From Drechslerella dactyloides (lineage: Eukaryota > Ascomycota > Orbiliomycetes > Orbiliales > Orbiliaceae), in the NCBI GenBank assembly GCA_020064725.1, contig JAGTWJ010000007.1, positions 620,001 to 684,000 on the forward strand: a stretch of DNA of 64,000 nucleotides, written 5' to 3'. The position numbers and the translations under genes are program-made. Under the pieces are notes generated by a model. The model had not been told where the DNA came from, searched no databases, and saw only the letters and a list, made by a program, of their open reading frames with translations. This document shows positions 22,797-35,586 of this stretch, one piece after another (positions within the stretch are counted from its first letter, which is position 1; the number at the start of each line of letters is the position of its first letter).

Positions 22797-25700
22797 CTTA
22801 TGTCACTTCGATCCACGTCCTCACGTCCTGAAAGTTTGTTCGATCAAGAGCAGCCGTTTATCAACGGGTTCGTATGAAGTTGTAGCTGAAAAGCACTATG
22901 CAAACAGCAGCGTCAAAGTCAGCGCACGCCCACGACAGACCTATCTATTCAAGAGTAAAGCTAGCTATGGGTCTCGGGACTCTCTTACATATCTGTCTAC
23001 AGACGCCGACGTCGAGGATGGACCGAGGTGGGGGTGCTCTGGGGCCAATTGAATCGATGCCCGAAGTGTTGGGTGTAGAGATGGGGAGGGCCGAGTGACG
23101 TGTTTGTCAAGAGCTCAAACCTCCCTCCCATCCCTCGAGCTCGCATCGATCTTCACTTCGCTTTGACAATATCCACTAACTCGCTCGGGAAACCCCAAGA
23201 TCCGCAGTCTACATGCGGAGTATTCTGGCTCGAAGGGAGCATGCTCGTCTTGGTCAACTCAGCATCTGCTCTTAAGCCTGCATGTGAATTCCCAGTTCCT
23301 TGACGACACCCACCCCGGAATCTGGGGTAAAAAGGCCGTTCGAACAGGCTGGCCGCAACATGCCCGCCGATATTTCAAGATACAGTCCGACTGTAATTGG
23401 CAATTGAGAGGTGAGAAATGAGAAACATGAGGTTCGTGTTTCTTTCTCCCGTCTTGCTAGAAGATCCTTTCCGTTAACGGTAGGTACATAAACCGCCATT
23501 CGTTCAGCCGGTAGCAGCCGCCTCTATCTATTAGCTGGTCACCTTTGCAGACCTCGAGGTCCGGGTCCAAGTTCGTCGGCAGAACTTCCTTAATTCTGTG
23601 GCATTGAAAGATGCCATGCAACCGTGCATACATTCTCAGGAACCCCGGCATCCACCTGGTTATTCGTGTGCCATGATCATACCCGAGCCGGGTAGAAGAG
23701 CATTGCCAACCAGACCCCTGGCTTCGACAGCAATACGTCCTCTCGCTGCGGAAGCCTTGTTCTGAAGACGGTCAAGAGATCTGCGAGGATGGGGTCCGAG
23801 CTATGTCTCGATGGTATGTGAAATCCCATGCTCCATGCATGCCATCGATCCATGTCTCCAGCACGGTTCCAAATGAAAACAAAGCTCAAATGCATGGATG
23901 CTTTCAGCCCTCTTTGGACTCATCTATTCAGCTCCGGGTGATATGTCTCTGGCCCACTTCGCTTCCAGGTCTCACCTGTTTGTCCTCACGGCTAGCCAGG
24001 TCTCAGCCGGCGGGAACGTTGTGTTTGAGATGTCTGCTAGCAACGTCGATCGAACTTGGTGTTCATGACAGCACGGCCGGCTGTCCGCGCAGCAGACTTT
24101 TGCCAGCTATCACGAGGCTACCTGCCCATGGCTCCGGATGGTGTGAAGAAAGATATCGCCGGGGACGCACCGTGCACTACGCTAATTCCATACCAGCACA
24201 CTAGCAAGCTCATGACTACCAAGTGTGGGCTAGCGAGATTGGCCTGTGTAACGCAAAGGCTGGCTGTATCTCAGAGCATCGAATCGCGGCACAGTATATG
24301 ACGCATTGTGCCAAACCTTTGTGAACTCCCATGAGAGATTATCACGGACTGATCTTGGCTCAAGCCCTTCAGCCTTCCAGAAATACTATTCAAAACACCT
24401 CATTTCAGGAGCGGGAGCCCGCACATTGTTGACGGATTTACTAAACACCACGAAGGGGTCCCAGAGACTACACGAAGGGGATTTCTCTGAAATGCGGTCT
24501 ACCTTCAGGTCAAATACTATCAACCCTGGAACCAACAGACATTTGATAGGGGGTTCTTTCTTTTTTCTGCCAACGCGACGCAAGAGCTGAGGGACAGACC
24601 CGCCCGCATTCCTTCCCGCAAAAGTCCTCCCCAAGATGCATTGGTTGGAAGTTACTTAGTAGTTAGCCGAGTGCGTTCCAATTGATGATACTCCAGGTGG
24701 CATCCGAACAAAAAGCATGGGTAGTCAAGCCTCGATAGCCATCTCTCGTTATTCAGGGTACATACATACATGGGATGGCTGCTGTCAGTTCGCTGGAGGG
24801 AGCTAGTGAGTAGTAGCTTGCTTTTTTTCCCTTCTCCAGTTGTGAAAAGCAAAAAAACAGGCTTGAAAAAAAGGAAAGCGGCGGGCTGACACAGACGTGC
24901 GCTGCATGCTTGAGTAGGAGATCGAGGACCCACTTGAAGGTCGAGGTACAAGACTTGTACTTGTAGCTGCACAAGTACCTGTACGTATCCGCTAAAAGGT
25001 CTCATTCAAGTCGGGCAAGGCCAGAGCCCTGCTCAGTGGCCCTTTTTGTTGGCCTACCCTTGCTTCTTGTGCCGAGCGGTGCACTGAAGAGCAACCGGAC
25101 CAGACAGAGTCAGTCCCATTTCTCAAGGAACAGAATCCATTTATGTTCAGTTTGTTCCGCCCCATCATGAGATGTTTGCTCGACCATAATCCGTCCATTC
25201 TTTTGGCCTTTCTACCCAGTCTCGTCCCTTCCATTCAAAAGAAAAAATCAATCTTATTAATAGCCAGCGTTTCCCTGGTTTCAGTCTAATCGACCAGAGG
25301 AGACAACTTCGACTTCCCTGAGACACCAACCCAAGTCACATTCCCGAGTCGCCTCGCATCTGCAGGAAAGTTTTGGCTGCGAGGCCAGTCTATCGCCAAC
25401 AAAAGAATACGATCTGAGAAACCGAGAAACACGCCACCGGTCCGTTCCGTCGTTACGGTCTCTAGCAGACGCATCTGGACTGTGCTATATCATCAAAATC
25501 GCATTCGTTCTCACGATTTGGATCGTTCCTTAACGAGAAACTCACCCATCGCAACAGCCACCACCAGCACATATCGTATATCTTATATAGCCTCGCTCTC
25601 AGATCTCTCGAACTTGCATATGCACAGTTCCAACCGCGTTGTGAACTTTGTAGTCACCCCACTACCTTGACACCTCGCTTTTCTATTGCCTGATACGATC

Positions 25701-25840
25701 TCGATATAGCAACTTAAATACAATATATTATCTATCTGCAATATCCGAATTCGTTCGCCTACCGTAAACCGATCAATCAATTTCCAGTAGCCCTTCGTTC
25801 GAAATCCAGACTTTCTTAGACCTACGTCTAATGCGACATC
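22797..25840. other. Intergenic region between divergent genes
   Basis: The region should contain the promoters of the CsbD-like gene (left end) and the DUF2841 gene (right end; C/T-rich from about 25.26 to 25.84 kb). No coding frame between them carries a recognisable motif. A palindrome at 24945-24980 is listed separately. Confidence 0.4.
24945..24980. repeat. Imperfect palindrome around gtacttgt...acaagtac
   Basis: gtacttgt (24957-24964) and acaagtac (24971-24978) are perfect 8-bp arms around a 6-nt spacer. aggtac (24945-24950) and gtacct (24975-24980) add a second, overlapping pair. It could fold into a short hairpin or act as a dimeric binding site. Confidence 0.6.
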
Positions 25841-28027
25841 ATGGTTCAGCCTAGTAGTGAGCGAGATATCTTCAACCTGAAGACGGCGCAGGTACACATA
25901 GATCCCTTCCGATACCAATAATAGAGCCGTACCCTCCGAGACCATTATTGGTCTCGCGGTCAGCGTTTGGTTACGAGACAAGGCCTCCGCTCTTCCTATC
26001 CGTTAATGCCATGGTATTTACCTGTCATACATTCCCAGATTTGATCGTGTATACGCGTCTCAATTTTCTAAATCACATCGACTTACCATCGTCTGTTAAT
26101 ATTAGGTACTCTCATCCCTGCGTAAAGACTTCCCTCTTGGAACACAACTTGCCTTGTTCGCAGTATCACCCGATGGACGTTCCTCTATCCATTGCTCCGA
26201 CCAGCTGAAGCCCTACGAAGAGAGTCTATATAATGACGACGTTAAGAAGGCGGCAATCACAGCGATAACGGTCAACCGAAAGCGCCCGTTCCAAAATGTT
26301 GCACTTCAGCTCCCGCAATCCAGTGGGTCGAAGAATGTTCCCACTCCAGCTTCCCCTGTGGTTCATCCCGGAGATGAGGAAATGACGATAGATGAGATTG
26401 CATCGAGTGCTGTACGCCCTCGGAAGAAGCCGCGACGTGCAATCTCTGAGCCGACACCATTGCCTCAACTGGTAAATAACGCTGCTTCATCTTCATCGTC
26501 ATCCTCGTCTTCATCATTCTCCACGGTGATAACAGGCGAGCCAGAAGTTGGTACGACAGGGCAGCAGGCTGCTCTGCCACCACTTCTGCTGCCACCGCCT
26601 CCACCGGCTGCTCTAGAACAACTTCCGATAGACGAATCACAGAGACTAGATAAGGGCAAGGGGAAGGCTGTCGCCACTGACCTCGGTAATGACAATCCAG
26701 CTGAGAGGCGGATTGACGAGGAGGGCGAGGAAGGAGAAGAGAGATCGATTGCCTTGCGCATTGGAGATACGCAGGCGGTAACCAACTACCTTATCAGCCG
26801 TTTCGTACAAATCCAACAACTCGATTGCAGAGCTTTAGCCAAGTCTTGGATCAAAGCTGTAGAACCCAAGAAGCAATCTCACAGTCCCTATAACAAAGGG
26901 GACCTGACGCGTCCATATTGGTGGCCGATGCACGTTCCGCACAGGGAGCCTGATCACCTCCTCAGATCTCGTATGCAGTTCTTTCGCCATCATTTTTTTT
27001 GATACGGAACATAGCTAATGCAGAATTAGATCGCGTCGACGTTCTGGTCGCCATTCTGAGAAGGACTGGCATGCCCTTGGCGGAGCTGAGATCTGCGACG
27101 AATTCAAGCCGCGGGGTCCGTCCTAGGCAAAAGGAGCTCCTGAGCGAAGTTTGCGACGTCGTGGGCCTCGAACGCAGGTATCTTTCCGGGCAACTTGGTA
27201 AGTCCGACTTCGTGTGTAGAAGATCCTGCCTAGAGTTACTAACGATACGGAAATGAGCAGACCAGGACCACATTGTCTACGTCGTGCCCTTCACCAAGCT
27301 CACCAAGCGGAAACCGCGTGCTTCCAAGGCTGCAGCAGCAGGGAAGCCCGCTAAACAGCCGAGGCAACAAAAGAGAGGAGCAGCTACGACGAGAAGGCGT
27401 CGAGCGGTTCCAGGCCCGACTGCCGCCACTGACCCTTCTGCTCCTTTGGCACCAAAGATGGAGGATGTCGAAGGCGATAATTTGCTCGGGGCAACGGCGA
27501 GTGGGTCTGCTCAGCCGGAGCAGATGGAGATTATTGCTTCAAGCTCCCGGACTTCAGTTCCCAAAAAGCAGTCTGCCATCAAGAGACGGCAGTCTGCGGA
27601 TGTCAACATATCCATCGATCAAGCTATCGAACGGCCTTCGCCAGCAGTGTCTGAGCCGCGTGGCGCATTCGAGTGGGCTCACAGTCCCGGATCCACAGTG
27701 TCTGCTGCTGGTTTCGCAATGTCCCACACGCAATCACCTGGAACGATGTCCACTCTTCCAGCGCCACCAGCTGAGCCACCAGCTTTTACCATGGGTGTGA
27801 GCAATCCATCCATGTATACACCTCTCCTATCTGCTCAGATGCCTCCCGACGACGTTTCAGAATTGCACATGTTACCACCCAATGACTCGGGGATGGCTTT
27901 TCCCGATTCAACGTTAGGAATGCCGAGTGGGTTTCCTAGCACTGACGCTTACCTCCGGTTTGCCCTCGACGAAGGCGGCTCATTCACGAGCTATCAAAAC
28001 TTTGACGGCTACCCTACGATGCAATAG
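25841..28027 (+). CDS. YDR124W / AFUB_079030-like (DUF2841) helical-bundle protein
   Basis: Exons 25841-25891, 26106-26970, 27024-27197 and 27261-28027 join in phase to 618 aa. After a Ser-rich disordered region (with a poly-Ser run encoded near 26485-26520) the conserved block starts at about residue 285 with RPYWWPMHVPHREPDHLL. It continues through DRVDVLVAILRRTG and EVCDVVGLERRYLSGQLD to about residue 375. This WWP...HxEPDHL signature is that of the fungal YDR124W-like domain, including proteins near the Aspergillus hrmA cluster; its biochemical role is unknown. A Lys/Arg-rich segment (KRKPRASKAAAAGKPAK, then TTRRRR) suggests a nuclear location. The C-terminus is low-complexity. A C/T-rich leader precedes the ATG, and the 3' flank is T-rich. 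Confidence 0.82.
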
Positions 28028-30270
28028 TTGCAAGACTGTAGCACCGATAGATCAGGCGGCCCCGGCGGGCTGTAAGAAACGTCCCATCATTCTGTACTAT
28101 AACAGGGTGGCCGCTCTGATTTACATATTCTTACGTTCAAAACCTAAATGGTATTTTGTCTTTTTTGCGTTCATTATTTCTTTTGATTTCTCGGTTTCTA
28201 CAATTGAAATCTGTCGCTCTAATGTCTTTTCTTTATCTTTATTATTAACGGATTGTCCTGCATGTCTGGATCCCTTTTCTTCTTCCCTAAGATGCTTTCG
28301 ATCGAAAACCCCACGCTCGCAGACTGCCAAGCTAAACTTCTTTCCATTGTGATATCCCACCTTTTTGCGACCCGTTTCTAATATTCTTTCCTTATTCTTT
28401 GCGTCTTGCATGGATTCTGTCTTTTTTATGCGCTGCTCCTTGCTTGCTTTCGAGGGTACTGCTTCTTTTCTCGACACGCATGTATCTTTTCTTTTCCCTG
28501 GATCCTCGTTTAGCGGATACGTGGGTGTTCAGGACTGGGCCTGGAGGAAACGTGGAAGGGACTTGCGTATACAATTTGTAAACTACATGGTTGTCTCGCC
28601 CAAGCGACCCGCCATGAATCGCGTGGAGAGGCCGGAGTTCTTTTCAGCGGGAGGATAAAGAGAGTTCAGGATTAGTACGGGAATGCTATCATTTGTCTCT
28701 GTTTGTCTACTGCATGCACTGTTCTATCATGTACTGACTGCTTTCTGGCATCCTTTTAGCTCCATCAAAAGCTTAATTGAATTAATATCATTCCTCTTCC
28801 AGCCCAATTTCAACCGCGAAGTAGACTCGAACTGCAAGTCTGCGAGCGAGCGACCCACTGTGAAGGGCAGCGTGAATGGCAGCATGAATGGCGACTTGAA
28901 TGGGGGCACTGCAAACTAGTTTGGTGTAACGTTGGAATATCCCTGCAATCAAGCAGTGATGGATACGAAGTGCCGACGAACGCTGCATGACAGTAGCGGA
29001 GCAAACAGCCCTTCCAGGAGCCCAACTGAGGTGATCTATTCCGCGATACTTTCTACTCATTAGACCCTTCAGCTTATCTAGGTGTGTGCCTCGGGCCCTT
29101 GATGACGACGCCTTTCGATTGGTGGTAGCTAGTAGCTGTCCGCTGCAGTATAGTACATTACATCGTCTGCATGCACGGCTCGACAAGAATGCCACAGACA
29201 GATAGTAACCCACAGAACGGCGTACCCCAGCTTATTTCTGGCCATTCAGAAATCGTTTGTATGTACCCACCCTGCATATCACATCAATTAGGGGTGATAC
29301 GAGTGATGTACCTTGCCGTCTGTGAGGGATAAAAAACACGCTGCACCGGCGGCTTCCTCCACCTCCTCCGTGCACCTGGGACGTCGCCCACCCCTCCTCT
29401 CGTCGCCTACACATGCTTTTTTGCTGCATCATGTACGGCAGGTGTGTAAGCTCTTCGAAGAGCTGCATCAATTCGATCTGTATTCATTGGTCTGCATGCA
29501 TAGGCTAGCGTGCGGACCAATTGCACCTGGAGGCCAAACATACGCCGCCATCAGCAGCACGCAAATGGCGTCGAATGGTATTCACATGCGAATATATGTG
29601 ATCGGGAATAAGAGAAGTCAAGAGTAGCGCCGAGCCACTTGAATAGACTGACGGAGATGACGGCAGCAGGTAACGACGCCTCAACTGTCACTGTCGACCG
29701 TGGTGGCTTCCCCAGATTTTCTTGGCCGGGCTTTCGTGGTGGTGGTGGGTAACGGGACTCTTGGCGGTCTCCGGCTAGCGGAGTTTCTGCGAAGCGAAGC
29801 TGCTCGCAATTTATTCCCCCAGGGTCGATTCGTGCCGTGCTGTTTCGACCCCGGTGCTGGAATGCAGAGTGGGACTGAAGGGCTCGACATGGTTTATAAT
29901 CACCGGGCTTATCAAAAGCGGTTGATGCAGCAGACCTCACCCTCGTATTCCCGTTCGAAATTCGTTGGTGGCTTTCATGAAACCCAAGGGATGTCAGTGC
30001 GTTAGTATGTATGTTGTGCGCTGCCATTGCATACTTTGCATTTGACCATCGACGGTTTTGCCGTCTGATCTGCTATCTTAAGGCATGATTGTCGGTCTAC
30101 CTGCCCAAAATGAAGAGTTCTCGACCGCAAGTCGACCTCATCATACCTGAGCTCCAATTGCAATCCCTTCTCACGCCGGAGCCTGAATGGAGTTTGGTGG
30201 CCTGATGGCAGGCAGCATCGGCAGCGAACGACAAGCCAGCATGCAGCCCACTTGTTTATCACGGGCTGCA
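28028..30270. other. 3' flank and intergenic sequence without a supported gene
   Basis: 28.03-28.65 kb is C/T-rich, probably the 3' UTR of the DUF2841 gene. At 28802-28919 a frame after a CTCTTCCAG acceptor ends in near-repeat peptides (VNGSMNGDLNGG), but no upstream exon was found. A 158-codon minus-strand frame at 29551-30027 has no recognisable domain. Confidence 0.35.
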
Positions 30271-30276
30271 TAGATC

Positions 30277-30660
30277 TTAAAAAGACGCTGGTGGATCATC
30301 CCTGTCAATAGCGTGGTGAGATTTACCAGCAGAGTGGAGTCTTTCAACAGAGTTTCGATGCGGTCCTCCTCTCGTCTCCACGCTTTCCGTGGCATCTGTC
30401 CAGCCGACATTGTCGCTCAGCTCACGGTCATACCGAACCTGCCTGCGGGCTGCAGCTTTGCCAAGCACACGGTAGGCGTTATTGGCGGTAAATCCACCTA
30501 TTCAGGTCGAAATGCGCTGAGAACTCGCGTCTCTTCAGGGATTCCATTATCGTTGCTCCCAGCCGCTGATACATTACGTACAAGGTGTTGGTCAGCTCAT
30601 CGGTGTCAATACGGAAGTCTGTTGCGTCTTTTTCGACTCTCGCTCCCAATTACGCGGCGG
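30277..30660 (-). pseudogene. DnaJ (J-domain) remnant
   Basis: Two minus-strand blocks together resemble a J-domain. The first has I-x12-H spacing with SLKRREFSAHFDLN, where the invariant HPD reads HFD. The second, one frame away (from about 30495), reads FTANNAYRVLGKAAARRQ followed by YDREL, matching helix III/IV of DnaJ proteins. The shift between them (near 30496) is too short for an intron. P-to-F needs two C-to-T changes in a CCC/CCT codon. HPD is essential for stimulating Hsp70, so even if expressed it should be inactive. A nearby frame (EYAPLQISRRQGASP, about 30670-30715) resembles J-domain helix I but lies out of order with the rest. Confidence 0.42.
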
Positions 30661-31057
30661 CGAGGCACCTTGCCGCCGTGATATTTGCAGTGGAGCATAC
30701 TCCTGGGATTTCTTGGACCGTCCAGGTGGCTTGCTAATGCAGTGAGCTCTCGAGTAATCCCGCAAGTCTCTCGGCCTGCACATCCTAGGAGAGCTGGAAT
30801 TTTGCAGCACACCCTCTTCGTATGCCCTTGGCCGTATGGCTTCATTTTCCCTCGGGGCTTCGCGTGCCAAATCTAGCCCACCGACACACGATGTTAAATC
30901 TGCATCTTTGGGCTCCACCGGCCACCTCGCATTGGAACTTGCATCGCATTGCATCCATCGTGACAGAAAGCTGACATATCAGCCAGCTGTAACCGAAAGA
31001 AAGCGCCGATCTGCCACGAGATTCTGATTGGATCCATGGGAAGTGGCATTCACGGTT

Positions 31058-31755
31058 ATGGCGAGGCTAGCTGATGCGATATGTGTCGAAGATCGCGTCG
31101 ATGGCCTTTTGATATCGTCCATGCCGACACTAGCCATCTAGCTAGCGGCTGTCCAGTCGTTACACAGAGCTGGCCTTCATGCTAAGGTTGAAGCAAGCGC
31201 AGGAAATCTCTCAGCGTTCGCCGATCTTTAGTATCGGGGTCCACCTTTAGAGCTAGCGGGCTTGGTGCTCGAAAAACTCGGGGTTTACGATCGAAGTATG
31301 TCCCGATCGCGATACGAACTAGGACTGCAATTGTATCACGAATGGACTGTGAACCCGCGGTATGGTTTCAGCCATGCTGCCAAATTGCTGTCAGATGACA
31401 CCCCCAACCTGCCAAAGTGGTCAACCTCTCGATGAGCTTGGGTCGTACTGATCGGCTAAATTGACTTGGAGGCGTTCAGCTGCGAGTCGTTCTGGTGCTC
31501 TTCGTAGCGGAGCAGGATGTGTGCATGCATGCACAACTGATTGCTCGGGCCCAGAAAACCATGTTAGAAGCAGTCTCGGGGTTCGAAGAGCAGGTCTTCG
31601 ATCTGCTCAAGAAGCTTACCTTGATGACCCGGGGCGAGCGTACTCTTGGCACAGGGAGATATCTCCACCACGCACACCCGCGGGCCCGAGAGTCGAGACC
31701 GACGCGATCATACTCGCAATGCATCGAGAGAATGATGTATCTTTACACATCTTGA
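31058..31755 (+). pseudogene. Decayed gene of unknown family
   Basis: From ATG 31058-31060 a protein-like frame runs to TGA 31433-31435, interrupted by TAG at 31139-31141 and 31229-31231; a TGA at 31025-31027 precedes it in frame. Peptide between the stops looks genuine (for example LELAGLVLEKLGVYDRSM and YELGLQLYHEWTVNPRYG). A second exon appears to start after the acceptor GCGTTCAG (about 31480) with LRVVLVLFVAEQD and AQKTMLEAVSGFEEQVFDLL. Stops TAG/TAG/TGA are each one C-to-T step from CAG/CAG/CGA. The exact donor is unresolved and I do not recognise the protein. Confidence 0.35.
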
Positions 31756-32552
31756 CTTCGAAGCGAATATGAACCGATCCACCCGAGAGAGCGTCCTATA
31801 TGCACAGTATGCGTAAATACCAATGCAATGCCAGCGCGGGGGCGCACCTATGGCCTGCTAGCTGCCTGCATTCAACGGATTAATATGTGACTGGTTAAGC
31901 TAAGGGAGGGCAGCCTACCTTGACCTTAGGACAACCCTGAGAAGAGTATGCACAACCATCTCGAAAACCCGATCTGCTAGGATGAAGATTCTCGCAGGCA
32001 TCGCCATGCCGGTTTTAGCTTTTGCGATCACATTCCTGTGCTGGGTGCCCGTCAAAGTTGAATGGATATGTCCGCAAGCAGTCGCACACCAGGAATGTGT
32101 TGCCCCCCACGACCAATAGCCTTGGGCTGGCGGCGGATCTCGTGAGTGCTGCTGTCGTCGACCAGATCGCTCGCCCTCGGCAAACCAACGTCATCAACGA
32201 CCACTCGGAGATTTTGTTCCAGATCTCACATTTCCAGACCACTGCTCTCGTCCAACCGCATTCCATCCCTCCTGGATCGCGTACCTGAGACTCGAGAGCT
32301 CTGGCAGGGCCGGCATACCAGCTCTTACAGTCCCTCTAAACAATGTAACAAGTGTACGTGCCCAGTGTTTAATTTCTTACTACCCATTATCTGCCTAGAA
32401 CGATGAGGACTCAAAGGTGATTCAGTAGTATTTACTAACAGCCTTTGACTCGAGAGCAGAAACTACCGATGCGCCTGTCACCAGGATAAAACCAGATACG
32501 AATTAACAAAGAGTGCTCTATCCTTCGCAAACATAGCGAAAATCGACACGAT

Positions 32553-33978
32553 ATGAGCGGAAGACCAGCTAAGCGCGGCATCATCGAAGCTGGGTTGGCT
32601 CGAAATGCGCAGCTATCGATTTTGATGCCAACGAGCATACCCACAAAGATGCCTTCGGACACCGAATCTCCACCTGGAGCACCCAGCGCCCGGAGGAGAA
32701 GCTCAGTGTATGAAACAATCCAAGATGTCCATGCTGAGATACTCTCCCCGGCTGCAAAGGAAAATGTCAACTGGAACAATATACCGTTGGCTATGGCCAT
32801 TCTGCCAGCGGTGTCTGGGATGTTTTTTACGAATGGTGTACATTTTGTCGGTGACATCATATTGCTGTTCCTTGCAGCGACATTTTTACATTGGCTGATC
32901 AAGTTTCCTTGGTACGGATCTTCTTTTGGAACCCTTTACCAACAACACCAGTGCTAATTAACGTGTCGATAGGGATTGGTACCATGATTCTCAAATCTTT
33001 TCCCTTGATACTGAGCCATCAACCGGTATCATTTTGGAGGAGGACGAAAGGGGAGAGAAGAGTGACGACTCGGATGCGACTCTCAAGATTGGCCACGGCC
33101 AGGTCAATAAGATTTCGCAGAGAGCATCTCTAGAGCTCGCAAGGGATCGCAAATTCGCACTGATATTCTGCTTTGCGGGGCCCTTGCTTGGAGCTTGGCT
33201 TCTCTACGCCATCAGATCGCAGCTCTCTCGTCCTGGCGAATCCGTTTTGTCAACATTCAATATTACTGTCTTTGTCCTCGGGGCAGAAATACGCCCATCC
33301 GCGCACGTTATCAATTTGATACGGAGTCGCACCAGAGAGTTGCAAAATGCAAGGCAAAGGCCGCCTCCATCCAAGATTCAGGAAATGACCTCGAAGATCG
33401 AGGAGCTTTCACTACAGCTACAGTTGCTACGGAGTGCTATGAACGACGAAGATGAGTTGCTTGGCAGCGTGAAGAAAGGCATCCAACCGGATTTGGATGC
33501 ACTCAACCGTAAGTTCAGACCTCGTGGCGCCTCAACATTGAAGCTGAATCCATATGCTGATACGACGAATCCGCGAGTAGGCGCTGTAAGACGCTACGAA
33601 CGGAAAGAGGCTTTGCAGTCTGCACAGACGGAAGAGCGGCTCGCGTATCTCGATCGCCGTATAAATGATGCATTGACCCTGGCTGCTTCAGCCGCGGCGT
33701 CTGCGCAAGAAAGTCGAAACAGTTCAGTCGCCCACATTCTTGTGGCGTGGATCGCATGGTCTATATCGATGCCTATGGTCCTAGTTGTCAAAGCCTTAAG
33801 CCTTCCTATCAAAGTAATCGAAATTCTTGCTTCGCTACCCCTCCAAACTAAGGCAGGGCGGGCCCTACTGGGAAGACAGAGAAGCGGGGTCTCCCGTGCG
33901 AGCGAGGTCGTGGGAAAGCGGACAAAGCAGATCGGGGAGGGGAAGCCCAAGCACAAGAGCAAACCCAGATTTGTCTGA
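32553..33978 (+). CDS. Multi-pass membrane protein with coiled coil, fungal, function unknown
   Basis: Exons 32553-32911 and 32973-33978 join in phase (FPW|DWYHDSQ) to 454 aa; the intron is 61 nt with donor GTACGG and acceptor GATAG. An N-terminal cytosolic-type region carries ARRRSS. It is followed by predicted TM helices at about 77-92, 98-116, 181-203 and 211-228. A charged helical region at about 235-300 (IEELSLQLQLLRSAM) has coiled-coil character, another helix lies at 325-365, and a hydrophobic segment at about 372-396. The basic tail (KPKHKSKPRFV) could interact with membrane or RNA. The arrangement resembles uncharacterised ascomycete ER or organelle membrane proteins, but I cannot name a family. 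Confidence 0.82.
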
Positions 33979-35586
33979 ACCCCGGTCGACACTCCGCGAG
34001 ACGACACGTCGGGTTCTCACGCCATTCATGTACCATATGCATGAGAACAAACTCTGCATCTTGATTCTGTATTGTTTTTTGTCAGTTAATACGATTGGTT
34101 CTTGTCAGCCAATAAACAATAGGCAGCTGCATGGAACCACGATCATGGCGAAGCCTAAAATGTCTGCGTGTCTTGCGTCAAAGCTAATAAACGAAGCTTT
34201 CTATTTTCTCTTGTATATGCGGGGATGTTCTGCTTCCCTTCCAATCATGACGTTATTGATATTGCCCTTTCACCAACATTTCTACTGCAAACCCCCTCCG
34301 AAGAATCCGCTATCAAGACCCTAGGGATGCACTCTCGCCAAACAGGCACCAATAGGAACGAACATTCGTCGGCCGACAGGACTAACTAGCGAGTCCCTTC
34401 ACCATTTTGTCTCTGCTGGTCTCTGCCCATCCTGGCACGGTCCGTCCCGCTACCTTTTTGAGAGCGAACAAGAACGCTTGGCCGATTTGACTTAGGGCGA
34501 CGGGCAGCTCTTCTCTTAGGCTATGCAGCTGAACACGCGGTCGAATTTGTCACTTACTGGCCTGTCCCGATTTTGACCAGTTGGAGGCCTTCCCGTGCAG
34601 GCGTAGCGTCCTTTCGCTGCTGTCATCGGTCATTGATCTCCCGGCCGGGTCCCGATAACCGAACGACCACTCTCTGAGGCTGCTGGGATTGCGGGCGGTA
34701 TGTCGTAATATCTCCCCCTCATTTCCACGGATCCTATTCACCCAGTCGAAAAGGCGATCGTCTGATCATTAGGCAGTCGGCTCAAATCCGGAGCGAGGAC
34801 ATCGATCGAGGTCGCGGGGAAGGAGAGCGGCCAATTCGCAGCCTTCTCGCTTGACACCAGCTGCCATCCATCCAGGACTCCAACAGCAACAAAGCCAGCA
34901 TCCGCCAGGCTCTTGGACCTTTTAGCATAGCCACGACGGAGCCGGATTTCCCTCAACATCCCGGGCGGATCACTCTATCCGGACGAGGACTTGACGGGTG
35001 AATTACCATATCTATTGGTCACTGACACCGACTTGCGCTTGCCCAGTGGGGCCTATTCAGCGGCATTCCGTCTTGCACGATCGTGGGTACTGTATCCATC
35101 CAAGCACGTCCAACTGCATCCACTCCACTCGGCGGCCACTCGACGCAACTCCAGCAGGGTTGCGGGTTCTGCGCTGCACCTTTCTTTTGTGCCAAAGATA
35201 ACGCCGTCTGTCACTGGAGGTTTTCCCCAGCTCTCTAGGAGCTACCTGGGATTCCTTCTCTCAAGCGCTCAGACCGGTGGGGTTACTCTTGGCTGCATGC
35301 TGGGGCGCCCGGGCCGAAACGAATTCGAACAGCTAGCTGAATGTGCTGTCGAGCCTTCTCAAACGGGCACCTCGCAGGCTAAACCTCCAAACTCCAACAA
35401 ACTCGAAGTTCTGGACCGGTCGAATTGCTGTGAAATCCCACTCTCACCCATTGCACGAACGGCCAAATCAACCGGCAGAGGACGTCTGGTGTATCGCAGA
35501 GGTACCTGGTACCTCCACGAAATTCGCTCTCCCATAACCCTGCCCCCGGCACCTCTGCTAGGACCCGCTCAGGCTCCTCCTACAGG
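33979..35586. other. Intergenic region upstream of NTA1
   Basis: The right part should hold the NTA1 promoter. A 199-codon + strand frame (34991-35590) ends at the NTA1 start and has no domain-like features. A 73-codon minus-strand frame at 34738-34959 has plausible composition (VAVGVLDGWQLVSSEKAANW) but no neighbouring exon was found. Confidence 0.35.

Noticed and set aside
30592..30954. 120-codon minus-strand ORF as a complete gene
   Set aside because: Only a short piece (EYAPLQISRRQGASP) resembles a J-domain start. The rest has no pattern and overlaps a competing plus-strand frame.
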